Under the pieces are notes generated by a model. It was given only the letters and a program-made list of their open reading frames with translations. It was not told the DNA's origin and did no database searches. 64,000 nt of DNA from DATGLG01 sp035294245 (GTDB lineage Bacteria; Pseudomonadota; Alphaproteobacteria; JACZXZ01), in NCBI GenBank assembly GCA_035294245.1, contig DATGLG010000003.1, forward strand, positions 10,810 to 74,809, given 5' to 3'. A program made the translations under genes and the position numbers. Shown here in pieces: positions 24,189 to 32,453 of the stretch (its first letter is position 1; the number at the start of each line of letters is the position of its first letter).

Positions 24189-25028
24189 TTAGCTGCGGCG
24201 TTCGACCAGCCTCTTCTTGATCTCCGCAATGGCCTTGCCTGGGTTCAATCCCTTGGGACAGGTGCGGGTGCAATTCAAAATGGTGTGGCAACGGTAGAGC
24301 CGAAATGGGTCTTCCAAGCGGTCCAGCCGTTCTTCCACCGCTTCGTCGCGACTGTCGGCGAGCCAGCGCCAAGCCTGGAGAAGCACGGCCGGCCCAAGAA
24401 AGCGATCGCCGTTCCACCAGTGGCTCGGGCAGCCCGACGTGCAGCAGAAGCAGAGGATGCACTCGTAATAGCCGTCGAGCCGCGCGCGCTCCTCGATCGA
24501 TTGGAGGCGCTCCTTCTCGGGTCGTGGCGCTTCCGATTGAAGCCAGGGCTGGATCACCTCGTACTGCGCAAGGACGTGATTGAGATCGGCGACAAGGTCC
24601 TTGATGACGGGCATGTTCGCGAGCGGGTAGATCTCCGTGGGACTTCCCGTATCGGCGATGAAGCGCGTGCATGCCAGCCAATTGGTGCCGTCGATGTTCA
24701 TGGCGCAGGAGCCGCAGACGCCTTCGCGGCACGAGCGGCGAAAGGTGAGCGTGGAGTCGACGTTGTTCTTGATCCAGATCAGCGCGTCGAGCACCATCGG
24801 CCCGCATTCGTCGAGATCGACTTCAAACGTATCGATCCTTGGGCTTTGACCGGAGTCTGGATCATAGCGGTAAATCTCGAAGGCCTTGGTGCGCTTGGCC
24901 TCATTGGAAGCCGGCCATGTCCGGCCCCGCTCGATACGCGACTTCGACCCGAGGCCGAAGTTTCTCGGCACCGGAAATCGTTTTATCAGTGTGAACCGCG
25001 AGAGCTGATTTGAGGATCGGATGATCAT
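24189..25028 (-). CDS. sdhB: Succinate dehydrogenase/fumarate reductase iron-sulfur subunit
   Basis: Electron-transfer subunit of complex II. The 279-residue product has the [2Fe-2S] motif SCREGVCGSCAMNIDG with WLAC. The [4Fe-4S]/[3Fe-4S] motifs are CILCFCCTSGCPSHWW and the CHTILNCTRTCPKGLNPGKAI segment. The core starts at about residue 48 (SKSRIERGRTWP); the preceding basic stretch is unusual, so the true start could be internal. No flavoprotein gene (sdhA) lies anywhere in the window, although sdhA normally sits directly before sdhB. SdhA must be encoded elsewhere, or this set is an extra, incomplete copy. Confidence 0.93.
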   Translation of the reverse strand: MIIRSSNQLSRFTLIKRFPVPRNFGLGSKSRIERGRTWPASNEAKRTKAFEIYRYDPDSGQSPRIDTFEVDLDECGPMVLDALIWIKNNVDSTLTFRRSCREGVCGSCAMNIDGTNWLACTRFIADTGSPTEIYPLANMPVIKDLVADLNHVLAQYEVIQPWLQSEAPRPEKERLQSIEERARLDGYYECILCFCCTSGCPSHWWNGDRFLGPAVLLQAWRWLADSRDEAVEERLDRLEDPFRLYRCHTILNCTRTCPKGLNPGKAIAEIKKRLVERRS

Positions 25029-25172
25029 CGATGTTGCCTCTCGCCATAGCCGTTCTTCGCGATCCGCCGCCGTCGCAACAAGCCGCACTGAGCCGGGTCA
25101 CACATAAGGTCTCGATTACGCTCCACCTTTCAGCGGCTTTCACCTTCCGGGCCACCTCCGCCCTGAAACAGC

Positions 25173-25472
25173 TCAGCGAACGCAGAACCCGTGGTGCTTG
25201 GTTGGTGCGGTATGCTCCGTATCGAAGCCACCCGTAACGGCATCCAGCGCCCTGATGACACCTCCCAGGTCACCGGCTTCGCCGCCGCACATTCCCTCCT
25301 CCTCGGCGACCGCGAGCTCGGTTGCGTCATAGGCCCAGCGGCATAAAATCTCGATCTTCTCCTGCGGCCGGAGGTCCGGACGGGTCAGCACATCCTCGGG
25401 CCGCCGGAACGACGAGGCCGGATCGAGCAGCACTCTTTGAAGATCGACCGTTACAGGCTTGTGGGCTGCCAT
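25173..25472 (-). CDS. Conserved hypothetical protein, 99 residues
   Basis: A soluble acidic protein beginning MAAHKPVTVDLQRVLLDP, with segments FRRPEDVLTRPDLRPQEKIEILCRWAYDATELAVAEEEGM. From memory this pattern (aligned 'PE-VL ... KI-IL-RW-YDA-EL-VAEEEGM') belongs to a small family common in alphaproteobacteria and of unknown function. GGAGG six bases before ATG 25472 fixes the start. It lies between the ferritin-like gene and sdhB on the same strand. Nothing suggests catalysis. Confidence 0.72.
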   Translation of the reverse strand: MAAHKPVTVDLQRVLLDPASSFRRPEDVLTRPDLRPQEKIEILCRWAYDATELAVAEEEGMCGGEAGDLGGVIRALDAVTGGFDTEHTAPTKHHGFCVR

Positions 25473-25548
25473 TTTCCATCCTCCCTCTATCTGTTTGTCG
25501 AAGCCGCCTCCATCGCACCGGAGCTTGCCTGGGGCATTGCCCCGACGC

Positions 25549-26082
25549 TCACCGGGATCGGTGCAGGTCTTTGCGCTCGCTCTCGGTCGAGGGAAATGTC
25601 GAATCCTGGGCGAGGGCGCAATGGACGCGGGCGATATGGCCCGCCTCCTCGAGTGCCAGCTCGTGGGCCAGATCACGAATAGCGGGATCGGCCGCGCCGG
25701 CCGCGACGGAGTCGAAGAAGTGCCTCGCCTGTTGCTCGCGTTCGAGGGCAAGGGAAAGCACGTCGTGCTCTGTCACCAAATGAGGCGGCCGATCGCAGAT
25801 GGTTGCGCCCGGCCTTGCCGCGCCATGCCACGGGGGGATCCGCGGCAGCACCATTCCCTTCGCGCGAGCCCGGATTGCCGCCGCGTCTTCGGCCTCAAAC
25901 TCCGCCAACTCCGAGAAGAGATTGGCGACCCGTATATTGCCATGCTGTCGCATCTCTTTCGCGAGCTCGCGATAGCACGCCGCCGTATCCTCCTCCATCG
26001 CCAGGGCATGAGCAAGAAAGTCTGCAAGATCTTCGCTTGATCTCTGATCAGCCACGGCGCGGAAGCTCCTCAAGCCCTCCAT
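25549..26082 (-). CDS. Ferritin-like di-iron protein (rubrerythrin-type fold)
   Basis: A 177-residue four-helix protein with regularly spaced acidic residues that fit a ferritin-like di-iron site: MEEDTAACYREL (Glu30/31), ELAEFEAED, LEREQQARHFF and LALEEAGHIARV (Glu145/146, His149). There is no rubredoxin domain. Such proteins act in peroxide scavenging or as di-iron oxygen sensors. It is followed by the small conserved gene, with 76 bases between. The start is uncertain (ATG 26082 with a poor ribosome site, or a GTG nine codons later). Confidence 0.72.
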   Translation of the reverse strand: MEGLRSFRAVADQRSSEDLADFLAHALAMEEDTAACYRELAKEMRQHGNIRVANLFSELAEFEAEDAAAIRARAKGMVLPRIPPWHGAARPGATICDRPPHLVTEHDVLSLALEREQQARHFFDSVAAGAADPAIRDLAHELALEEAGHIARVHCALAQDSTFPSTESERKDLHRSR

Positions 26083-26157
26083 TGGTCTGGGAGCGCCTCA
26101 GCGCGACCGTTCTCCGAAAGGCTTGCGTCGGCAATGACCAAGCTCACCTGTTCATTC

Positions 26158-26547
26158 TCATTTTAGGGTCTCGAGATAGGCAATGACGTCTTCGCGGTCA
26201 TCCTCCTTCTTGAGACCGGCGAAGGTCATCTTGTTGCCGGGGATCATTGCCGCCGGGTTCGAGAGGTACTTGTCGAGGGTCTCCGCGCTCCAGACGAGCC
26301 CGCCCTCACCGGCTTTCTTCATTGCGGGCGAATAGCTGAATCCAGGCTCGGTCCCCGCCTTCCGCCCGATCACGCCAAACAGGCTTGGCCCGATCGCGTT
26401 CTTATTTTGGACATTGGTGTGACAGATCTTGCACTGATTGAAGACCTTTGCGCCCTTTGCTGCATCGCCGGCAGCTATGGCGACATGGGGCAAAGCGAAG
26501 GCGAGCACGATAGTCGCGCCGGCCTTTAGGACACCGAGATTTCGCAT
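26158..26547 (-). CDS. Class I periplasmic cytochrome c (c2/c-550 type)
   Basis: Soluble electron carrier in the periplasm. The 129-residue precursor has a signal peptide (about 1-26, cleavage after AIAA) and the haem motif CKICH (Cys39, Cys42, His43). IGPSLFGVIGRKAG follows, then the distal Met in PGNKMTFAG (Met107) and the C-terminal DDREDVIAYLETL helix. The size fits a mitochondrial-like c2. It sits between the Crp/Fnr-type gene and the ferritin-like gene and may serve NorCB or other terminal reductases. Confidence 0.94.
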   Translation of the reverse strand: MRNLGVLKAGATIVLAFALPHVAIAAGDAAKGAKVFNQCKICHTNVQNKNAIGPSLFGVIGRKAGTEPGFSYSPAMKKAGEGGLVWSAETLDKYLSNPAAMIPGNKMTFAGLKKEDDREDVIAYLETLK

Positions 26548-26831
26548 TCCAGCCTCTCATTTATCAAGTTCGGTCTATAGGCAAAGTGCCATCCATGGCG
26601 TCGATAAGAGACAAGAACAGTCTCAAAGAAATCCACCGTCCGCTCAACCTCCATCTCGCTTTTGGTACGCCGTATATTATCTGCCTGCCGTGGATTTTGC
26701 CATGCACCAGCGGCAGCCTATTCCAGGAGAGCGATAATTCTGATTTTTGTGAGTGCGTTTCAGAACGTGTTTCCCTTCCTTTCGCGCACAAGCAAGCCAA
26801 CACGTCTGACAAAAGACTTTGCCATGGTTGG

Positions 26832-28019
26832 CTAATGGACAACAGGTCGCTCGAGCGCCACCAGCCGCCGATCGAGCTCGTCCATCCTGCGATTGACCGC
26901 CGCGAGATCCCTAGCCTCTGCGGCTTCTGACGAGCCGTCTAACGCCTTGTCAATGCCCTCCAGGGCCTTCGTCCGCCATGTTTCCAGGTCTTCGATGGAA
27001 ATTCCGGTGCACTGAGACACTCTCACGGCGGACTCTCCGGCGAGAAGGCGAAGGACGACATCGCGCTTTGCTGCTGACGAGCGGAGTCCGGAGCCTTCAG
27101 TCATTACGACCGGCAACCCGATCGTGCGCATCACCTGGAATCTTGTCGCTCTCCCTGCATGCGCCGCATGCCCGTTGACAGCTTTCGACCTCGAGGAGTC
27201 GGGTGCTATCGTGGCGTCTTGCCCGCTCAATTGGCTCATCAGAGCATCGCCGCTAATCGCGAGCGGCTCCATTGCGGCAATGGCGGCAATATAGGCGCTT
27301 TCGTATCCCGTCAGTCTGGCGAGCGCATCGGGATCACGCACCGCGACGGCGCCCGGTCTCGTCTCGACGACTCCCTCACGCCGCATTTTCGTCAACGTCC
27401 TGCTAATGTGGACGGAGCTCAAGCCCAGCGCGTCGCCAATTATCTCCTGGGTAAGCGGCAGCCAATGAAGTCCCCCATCCGAGTGTGTTGCGGGTTTCGA
27501 CCGCGATGACAGCTCCAAGAAGAGGTGACCAATCCGGTCGTAGGCCGACCTCCGCCCGACCTCGGTCAGATGTTCCGCGAGCGTGAGGCTCTCCTTTGCG
27601 CTAAGGACAAGAATCTGCGTCGCCAATTTCGAGTTCTCGGAGATCGCAGTCGCCATCGCCGATTGCGAGAACCTCAGCGCCGAAATCTCCGTCAGCGCAG
27701 AGACCGTGTACAAAGCGTCTTCGACGAACATTCCGGGAATCCCGACAACGTCACCCGGCAGAACGAAATTCACGATCTGCCGCTCGCCGTTCTCCAGGAT
27801 GCGATAGCGCATCGCCCAACCGGATAGGACCAGGAAGACGTATCCCACCGGATAGCCCTGACGAATGATATCGACACCTTTTGCAAAGCGTTCCTGCGTC
27901 GCGGTTGGCCTCGAGGTCTTGAATTCATCTGCGCCGACCGTGTCTCCGACGGGTTTCGGATCGGCGTGCTTGATGGACGAAGACGGTCTCTCGCGTCGCA
28001 ATGAAACGGTCCCCGACAT
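26832..28019 (-). CDS. Crp/Fnr-type regulator with a C-terminal second HTH and coiled coil
   Basis: A 395-residue regulator, much longer than the usual 220-250. The cyclic-nucleotide-binding-like domain spans about 40-140 (RQGYPVGYVFLVLSGWAMRYR) and the Crp-type HTH about 185-230 (LTQEIIGDALGLSSVHISRTL). The FNR-type E-xx-SR is not intact (VHISR) and no N-terminal Fe-S cysteines are present. After a linker comes a transposase-like helix-turn-helix (about 315-352: AAKRDVVLRLLAGESAVRVSQ and a following DLETWRTKAL), then a short coiled coil (about 368-390). GGGAGAGGG precedes ATG 28019. A 24-bp palindrome containing an FNR-like box lies about 65 bases upstream. Confidence 0.85.
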   Translation of the reverse strand: MSGTVSLRRERPSSSIKHADPKPVGDTVGADEFKTSRPTATQERFAKGVDIIRQGYPVGYVFLVLSGWAMRYRILENGERQIVNFVLPGDVVGIPGMFVEDALYTVSALTEISALRFSQSAMATAISENSKLATQILVLSAKESLTLAEHLTEVGRRSAYDRIGHLFLELSSRSKPATHSDGGLHWLPLTQEIIGDALGLSSVHISRTLTKMRREGVVETRPGAVAVRDPDALARLTGYESAYIAAIAAMEPLAISGDALMSQLSGQDATIAPDSSRSKAVNGHAAHAGRATRFQVMRTIGLPVVMTEGSGLRSSAAKRDVVLRLLAGESAVRVSQCTGISIEDLETWRTKALEGIDKALDGSSEAAEARDLAAVNRRMDELDRRLVALERPVVH

Positions 28020-28082
28020 TTGCCCTCTCCCGGAATTCGCTCCTGTTGCTTGCAACTTTAATAGGCATCTCCCTGACTGCCA

Positions 28083-28106
28083 GGTCTTTGATCCGGATCA
28101 AAGACC
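28083..28106. promoter_or_regulatory. Perfect 24-bp palindrome containing an FNR/FixK-type box
   Basis: The half-site GGTCTTTGATCC is followed immediately by its exact reverse complement. The core TTGAT-CCGG-ATCAA (28088-28101) matches the FNR/FixK consensus fully. It lies about 65 bases before the ATG of the Crp/Fnr-type gene on the minus strand and could also serve a plus-strand promoter. The palindrome is directly visible; which regulator binds is inference. Confidence 0.75.
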
Positions 28107-28372
28107 CGGAGCAATTGAGTCTGCCGGACCGAAGCGAGGATGTAATGCTTTCGCCAGACGGCGCTTACGATCGTGCCAAGGCCCTTAGCTCAGATAAAGC
28201 ATTAGGGATCCGCGCCGGCGTATCGGAGGATGAGGCAAGCATCACCTTCAGGCTGTTCAGGGACTTGAAATACATCAAACCTGAGGCGCGGAAGATGAGG
28301 TGCGGATAACGACCGAGCCAAGCCGACGCCGCGCCAGGCGGTCATCCCCAAGATCGGGGTCACGCGATGGAT

Positions 28373-28549
28373 TCAGTTTATTTGCGTGATCTCGTCACGG
28401 ATCCTGTGAGCAATCTCGGCCAATTGGCCGGAAAACTCGCTATCACCCTCGTCGACGCCGGGCAAGCTGGCCAAACGCTCGAGGAGCCTGGCCATACCCG
28501 CGTAATATCTCCGTGCCGAAGAGCTGCCGAAAGCGGTTTGCGCCATCAT
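28373..28549 (-). CDS. Small hypothetical protein, 58 residues
   Basis: A short frame starting with a double ATG (28547-28549) preceded by GGGAGACGG. It encodes MMAQTAFGSSSARRYYAGMA, then a helical, acidic C-terminal half (ARLLERLASLPGVDEGD, QLAEIAHRIRDEI). The good ribosome site, balanced composition and amphipathic helices favour a real gene. It lies upstream of the Crp/Fnr gene in a 730-base stretch otherwise empty of genes. I do not recognise it. Confidence 0.5.
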   Translation of the reverse strand: MMAQTAFGSSSARRYYAGMARLLERLASLPGVDEGDSEFSGQLAEIAHRIRDEITQIN

Positions 28550-28753
28550 CCGTCTCCCACTTTGAAGATTGGAGGGAAGGATGTGTCGCTCGCGCTGCCG
28601 GTTCTTTGATATCGGACAAACATTAGACGAAATGTGCTCGAGGGGAATGATTGCGACAGCCGATGCACGTGATCAAAATCGTCCTTATGGAGAGGGGCCG
28701 ATCGAGCGCCCCGGCGTCGCGAGTAGCTCGCCCGCTATCGGTCATCGGATATG

Positions 28754-29698
28754 TCAGATCGCGCCCGTCTCCTCCAGTTGCTTGAGCAGGAGATGCAGAT
28801 ATACAAGGCCGGCGAAGGGCTGCCACCGCGCAAGGAGCCTTTTCGCGCGATCGTAATCCAGTGGCCGCCGCAGCCGCAGCCATTCCTCCAGATGACCACG
28901 AGCCCCAACATCATCTGCCGGGAAGACGTTGAGCCGACCCAGGCCTCGAAGCAGCGCGTATTCGGCCGACCAGCGACCAATCCCGCGCAGCGCCTCCAGC
29001 CGGCCGAACGCCATGTCATCATCGACGTTTTGAAGATCCTCGAGATCAAGCCGCTTTTCATGGAGCCGCTTGGCGAGGTCGATGACGGCGAGGCCCTTAT
29101 GCCGGCTTAGGCCAAGCGCGCGCAACGACGCCAAATCGGCCCCGACGAGATCGCGCGGCCGTGGGAAAGCATAAGTTACGGTTTGGGACGCGCGACAAGC
29201 TCTCCCGAATCTCTCGGCTATTCGATTGAGCAGCGTGAGGCCCGCCACCAGGCTGATCTGTTGGCAGCAGATGGCGTTCACCAAAGTCTCGAAGATCGAT
29301 AGGTATCGGGGCGGCTTCATTCCGCGAAATCGCGCGGCCAGCTCGCTCAATCTCGGCTCGCCGGCGGCCGCGGCGTAAAAGGGCGCCAAGTCGACACCGA
29401 GGCTCAGCAAGCGGTTCAAGGCCATGGTCACGGCCGTCTCAACGGTGGCAGAGGCACGCGCACCGCGGACGCGAGCAACCAGGCGCGGCGCATCGGGAGT
29501 GCCGGGCTGCGTCACGACGACCTCCACCGGCCTGGCGTTGACCAGCATCGTTCGGGCGTACGCCGTTCCGTCCCAGCGATCGACGCGATTGATGGGATTG
29601 CGGCGGAGGGCCCAGGCTGTCAGGTCCAGCCGGAAGGGCGGCGTTGCGTTGAGCGCGAATGAGAACTCAGCCGGCTTCGTTTGCCGCCTCCTCGCCAT
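28754..29698 (-). CDS. DNA-3-methyladenine glycosylase II-like (AlkA/HhH-GPD)
   Basis: A base-excision repair glycosylase removing alkylated bases. The 314-residue product has an AlkA-like N-terminal domain, then the HhH-GPD fold with helix-hairpin-helix LEALRGIGRWSAEYALLRGLG (about 234-254) and the catalytic Asp in FPADDVG (Asp263). The ICCQQIS segment near residue 143 is typical of the bacterial/yeast Mag subfamily. No C-terminal Fe-S cysteines are present, so this is not an EndoIII/MutY type. ATG 29698 is chosen over an upstream in-frame start at 29767. Confidence 0.9.
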   Translation of the reverse strand: MARRRQTKPAEFSFALNATPPFRLDLTAWALRRNPINRVDRWDGTAYARTMLVNARPVEVVVTQPGTPDAPRLVARVRGARASATVETAVTMALNRLLSLGVDLAPFYAAAAGEPRLSELAARFRGMKPPRYLSIFETLVNAICCQQISLVAGLTLLNRIAERFGRACRASQTVTYAFPRPRDLVGADLASLRALGLSRHKGLAVIDLAKRLHEKRLDLEDLQNVDDDMAFGRLEALRGIGRWSAEYALLRGLGRLNVFPADDVGARGHLEEWLRLRRPLDYDRAKRLLARWQPFAGLVYLHLLLKQLEETGAI

Positions 29699-29806
29699 CT
29701 TCGTTCGATGTCGATCTGCCGCCCCCCGATTCGACACCGCAGAGACCACATCCCGTCGACATCGCATCCCTCGAAAGGCGGCGCCTTTCCCCGGTTACGA
29801 TCGTCT

Positions 29807-29995
29807 TTAGCTGGGGCCTTTGAGCGCGACCGCCTTAGGCCTAACGTCTCGACAGGAACAGGGGGCCCCCAAGTGCCGGATGATCCATCCGGTCGGGTCG
29901 CTCGCGGGGAAGGACTCCTCGCCAGCTTGGTCGAGCAATTCCTGCACGTGCTCGCCGGCTCGATCTCGTTCCGCGCGTGGGTTCGCTGAGGTCAT
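29807..29995 (-). CDS. Small conserved protein with ESFPASDP motif
   Basis: A 62-residue polar protein beginning MTSANPRAERDRAGEHVQEL, with the core EESFPASDPTGWIIRHLG. The (E)ESFPASDPP-type motif is recurrent in short uncharacterised alphaproteobacterial proteins. GGAGGTGG is ideally placed before ATG 29995. It lies 69 bases downstream of the NDUFS4-like gene on the same strand. Function unknown. Confidence 0.7.
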   Translation of the reverse strand: MTSANPRAERDRAGEHVQELLDQAGEESFPASDPTGWIIRHLGAPCSCRDVRPKAVALKGPS

Positions 29996-30063
29996 GGCCA
30001 CCTCCTTCGCTTGGCATGGCAAACCGGATACGGCAAAGCCGGTCGCCTCCTATGCCGTCAACG

Positions 30064-30525
30064 CTAATGGGACCAGGGCTCGATCCGGTCGCGACGAAAA
30101 TTATCCCCATAGCTCCTGCGGTTCGGCGTCGCCGCCTGGGGCTCTCTCACGACATAGGCGAGATTATTTGCCCGCGCATACTGCTCGGCCGCGATGCGCG
30201 TTGGGAAACGAAGGGTGAGCTGTCGCCGAGTATCGGCCGATCCAGTCCAGCCCATCAGCGGATCGATGACCTGCGCGCTCGCCGGCTCGAACTCGAGCAC
30301 CCATTGTCGCGTAAGCGCCATCCCGGCTTGCATCGCGGTGCGCGCCGGCTTGTAGATCACCGCGCGAACTTCCCAACGATCGGCTGTTTTGAGATCCTTC
30401 CGGCTCTCCGTCGATCCCGCCGATAAGCCTCCGGTGGAGAACGCATCGGCATTCTGGACCGCGTGATGGACAGCCTCGGGCGCCAGCGCCGACCGGCTAT
30501 CCCCCCGCCTTTCGTGGGTGCTCAT
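30064..30525 (-). CDS. Stand-alone NDUFS4-like (ETC complex I 18-kDa subunit) protein
   Basis: A 153-residue protein whose middle matches the complex I accessory subunit NDUFS4. It has VRAVIYKPARTAMQAGMALT, WVLEFEPASAQVIDPLMGWTGS, DTRRQLTLRFPTRIAAEQYA and LAYVVREP. This family occurs in alphaproteobacteria and mitochondria and binds at the NADH-dehydrogenase module. Here it carries an extra polar N-terminus of about 45 residues and stands outside any nuo operon, so it may be a paralogue with a separate role. AAGGAGG precedes ATG 30525. Confidence 0.86.
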   Translation of the reverse strand: MSTHERRGDSRSALAPEAVHHAVQNADAFSTGGLSAGSTESRKDLKTADRWEVRAVIYKPARTAMQAGMALTRQWVLEFEPASAQVIDPLMGWTGSADTRRQLTLRFPTRIAAEQYARANNLAYVVREPQAATPNRRSYGDNFRRDRIEPWSH

Positions 30526-30752
30526 GGCAACCTCCTTTCGGCGGCGTCTCGCCGCAGGGTCTCGGCCGGTATCCTGAGCCTGAGACCAAGGCGAGCGCCT
30601 AAGTCAGATTCATGCAGGGCTCCAAGATCGCTCTGTCTGACGCGACTATGGCAAGATTGCGAGCTGCGGTCTTTGCTCGGGCTCAAACGCGACTCGGAGA
30701 TTTGATCGCCGCTCCGATTAGCCCGATCTTGCTCCCTCTCACCTGAATTTCA

Positions 30753-32453
30753 TCAATCGACTGCTCGCCCCTTGTCTCCAAGCGCGCTCTTCGGATTCAG
30801 GCTTTGGATATGGCCGCTCTCCGTGCCTGCTGTCGGATCGATAACGGCATTGATAAGGGCCGGCCTCCCCGCCGCGAGCGCATCCGTCAGAGCCTGTGTG
30901 AGGCTCGGTGTATCGATGACGTGATAGCCGGTGCCGCCAAACGCCTCGATCATCTTGTCATAGCGTGCGTTTCGCATGAGCCCCGTCGGCGAGCAGACGC
31001 TACCGCTCGGATCGCCGCGGTAGATCCCATTGTTATTGAGGATGATGGTAATAATGGGCAGCTGGTAGCGACAGATCGTCTCGATCTCCATGCCGCAAAA
31101 GCCGAAGGCGCTGTCGCCTTCGATGGCGACCACGGGCTTCCCGCTCACTGTGGCTGCGCCGATCGCGTAACCCATGCCGATTCCCATCACCCCCCAGGTA
31201 CCGCTGTCGAGGCGGCGGCGCGGCCTCTGCATGTCAATGATGTTGCGAGCAAAGTCGAGCGTATTGGCGCCCTCATTGACAATATAGACGTCGGGCCTCC
31301 CGGACAGCACATTACGGATGGCGCGCAGCGCGCTGTGGAAGTTCATCGGGCTTGGATCGGCGTTGAGACGTGCCGCCATGCGCTCCACGTTCTTCTGCTT
31401 TCGCTCCGCGATCCCGCTGAGCCACTCAGCACTGGGCTTGATCCGCCTCGATTTAAGGATGGCGTTGAAGGCCGAGAGCGCGGACTTGATGTCACCCACG
31501 ACGGGGGCGGCAATTGGCCGGTTGCTGTCGATTTCGATTGGCGATATGTCGACCTGAACGAAGCGCGTGCTCTCCGACCAGAGGGGAGCCTTGCCATGGG
31601 AGAGTAGCCAATTGAGTCGCGCTCCGATCAGCATCACAACGTCGGCATGGCCGATCGCGTAGGACCGCGCAGCGGCAGCACATTGTGGATGGTCGTCGGG
31701 CAGCAGGCCCTTCGCCATCGACATGGGCAGGAACGGCATGCCCGTCGTCTCGAGGAACAGCCGAATTTCCTCGTCCGCTTGCGCGTAGGCCGCGCCTTTG
31801 CCGAGAATCGCGAGAGGGCGCTGGGCCGCAGCCAAGAGGTCGATGGCGCATGCGATCGCCTCCGGAGCCGGGACCTGTCGCGGCGCTGGATCGACGACCT
31901 TGACCAGCGATGCCTTCGCCGTCTCCGCGTCGAGGGCCGCGCCGAGTACCGCCGCCGTGAGGTCGAGATAGACGCCCCCCGGACGGCCGGACACGGCGGC
32001 GCGGATAGCCCGTGCGATGCCGATGCCGATGTCTTGGGGCCGATTGATGCGGTAGGCCGCCTTGGCGTAACGCTTGGCGGCCACCAGCTGATCGAGCTCT
32101 TCATAGTCGCCCTGCTCGAGATCCACAATCGCCCGGTCGCTCGACCCGCTGATCTGAATCATCGGAAAGCAATTGGTCGTGGCATTGGCGAGCGCGACCA
32201 GTCCGTTCAGGAACCCGGGAGCCGAGACCGTCATGCAGACGCCCGGCTTCTGGGTCAGATATCCGGCAATTGCGGCGGCGTTCCCTGCTGATTGCTCGTG
32301 CCGAAAGCCCAGGTAACGGATCCCCTCCGCCTGCGCCAGGCGCAGCAAATCCGTGATCGGAATGCCGGCGACGCCATAGATCGTATCGATCCCATTCAAC
32401 TTGAGAGCATCCACAACCAGGTGGAACCCGTCCGTCATTTTCGCTGCAGTCAT
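30753..32453 (-). CDS. oxc: Oxalyl-CoA decarboxylase (ThDP-dependent)
   Basis: Decarboxylates oxalyl-CoA to formyl-CoA and CO2 in the cytosol. The 566-residue product has the ThDP enzyme layout: the cofactor-activating Glu in FRHEQSAGNAAAIAGYLT, a central nucleotide-binding domain, and the ThDP motif from GDSAFGFCGMEIETICRY through the later NNN stretch. Specific features fit Oxc: VSAPGFLNGLVALANAT, YEELDQLVAAKRYAKAAYR and a C-terminal SLNPKS. The start is one of several ATGs (32465, 32453); 32453 gives the family-like MTAAKMTDGFHLVVDALK. Formyl-CoA transferase (frc), its usual neighbour, is absent from the window. Confidence 0.9.
   Translation of the reverse strand: MTAAKMTDGFHLVVDALKLNGIDTIYGVAGIPITDLLRLAQAEGIRYLGFRHEQSAGNAAAIAGYLTQKPGVCMTVSAPGFLNGLVALANATTNCFPMIQISGSSDRAIVDLEQGDYEELDQLVAAKRYAKAAYRINRPQDIGIGIARAIRAAVSGRPGGVYLDLTAAVLGAALDAETAKASLVKVVDPAPRQVPAPEAIACAIDLLAAAQRPLAILGKGAAYAQADEEIRLFLETTGMPFLPMSMAKGLLPDDHPQCAAAARSYAIGHADVVMLIGARLNWLLSHGKAPLWSESTRFVQVDISPIEIDSNRPIAAPVVGDIKSALSAFNAILKSRRIKPSAEWLSGIAERKQKNVERMAARLNADPSPMNFHSALRAIRNVLSGRPDVYIVNEGANTLDFARNIIDMQRPRRRLDSGTWGVMGIGMGYAIGAATVSGKPVVAIEGDSAFGFCGMEIETICRYQLPIITIILNNNGIYRGDPSGSVCSPTGLMRNARYDKMIEAFGGTGYHVIDTPSLTQALTDALAAGRPALINAVIDPTAGTESGHIQSLNPKSALGDKGRAVD

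Noticed and set aside
28001..28309. A 102-codon plus-strand frame with a hydrophobic start, divergent from the Crp/Fnr gene
   Set aside because: It overlaps the well-supported start of the Crp/Fnr gene and runs through the palindrome. Its ATG has no ribosome site and I see no family resemblance.
29773..29789. GAAAGGC-GGC-GCCTTTC hairpin between the ESFPASDP gene and alkA-like gene
   Set aside because: Good stem but no U-tract; intrinsic termination is not supported.
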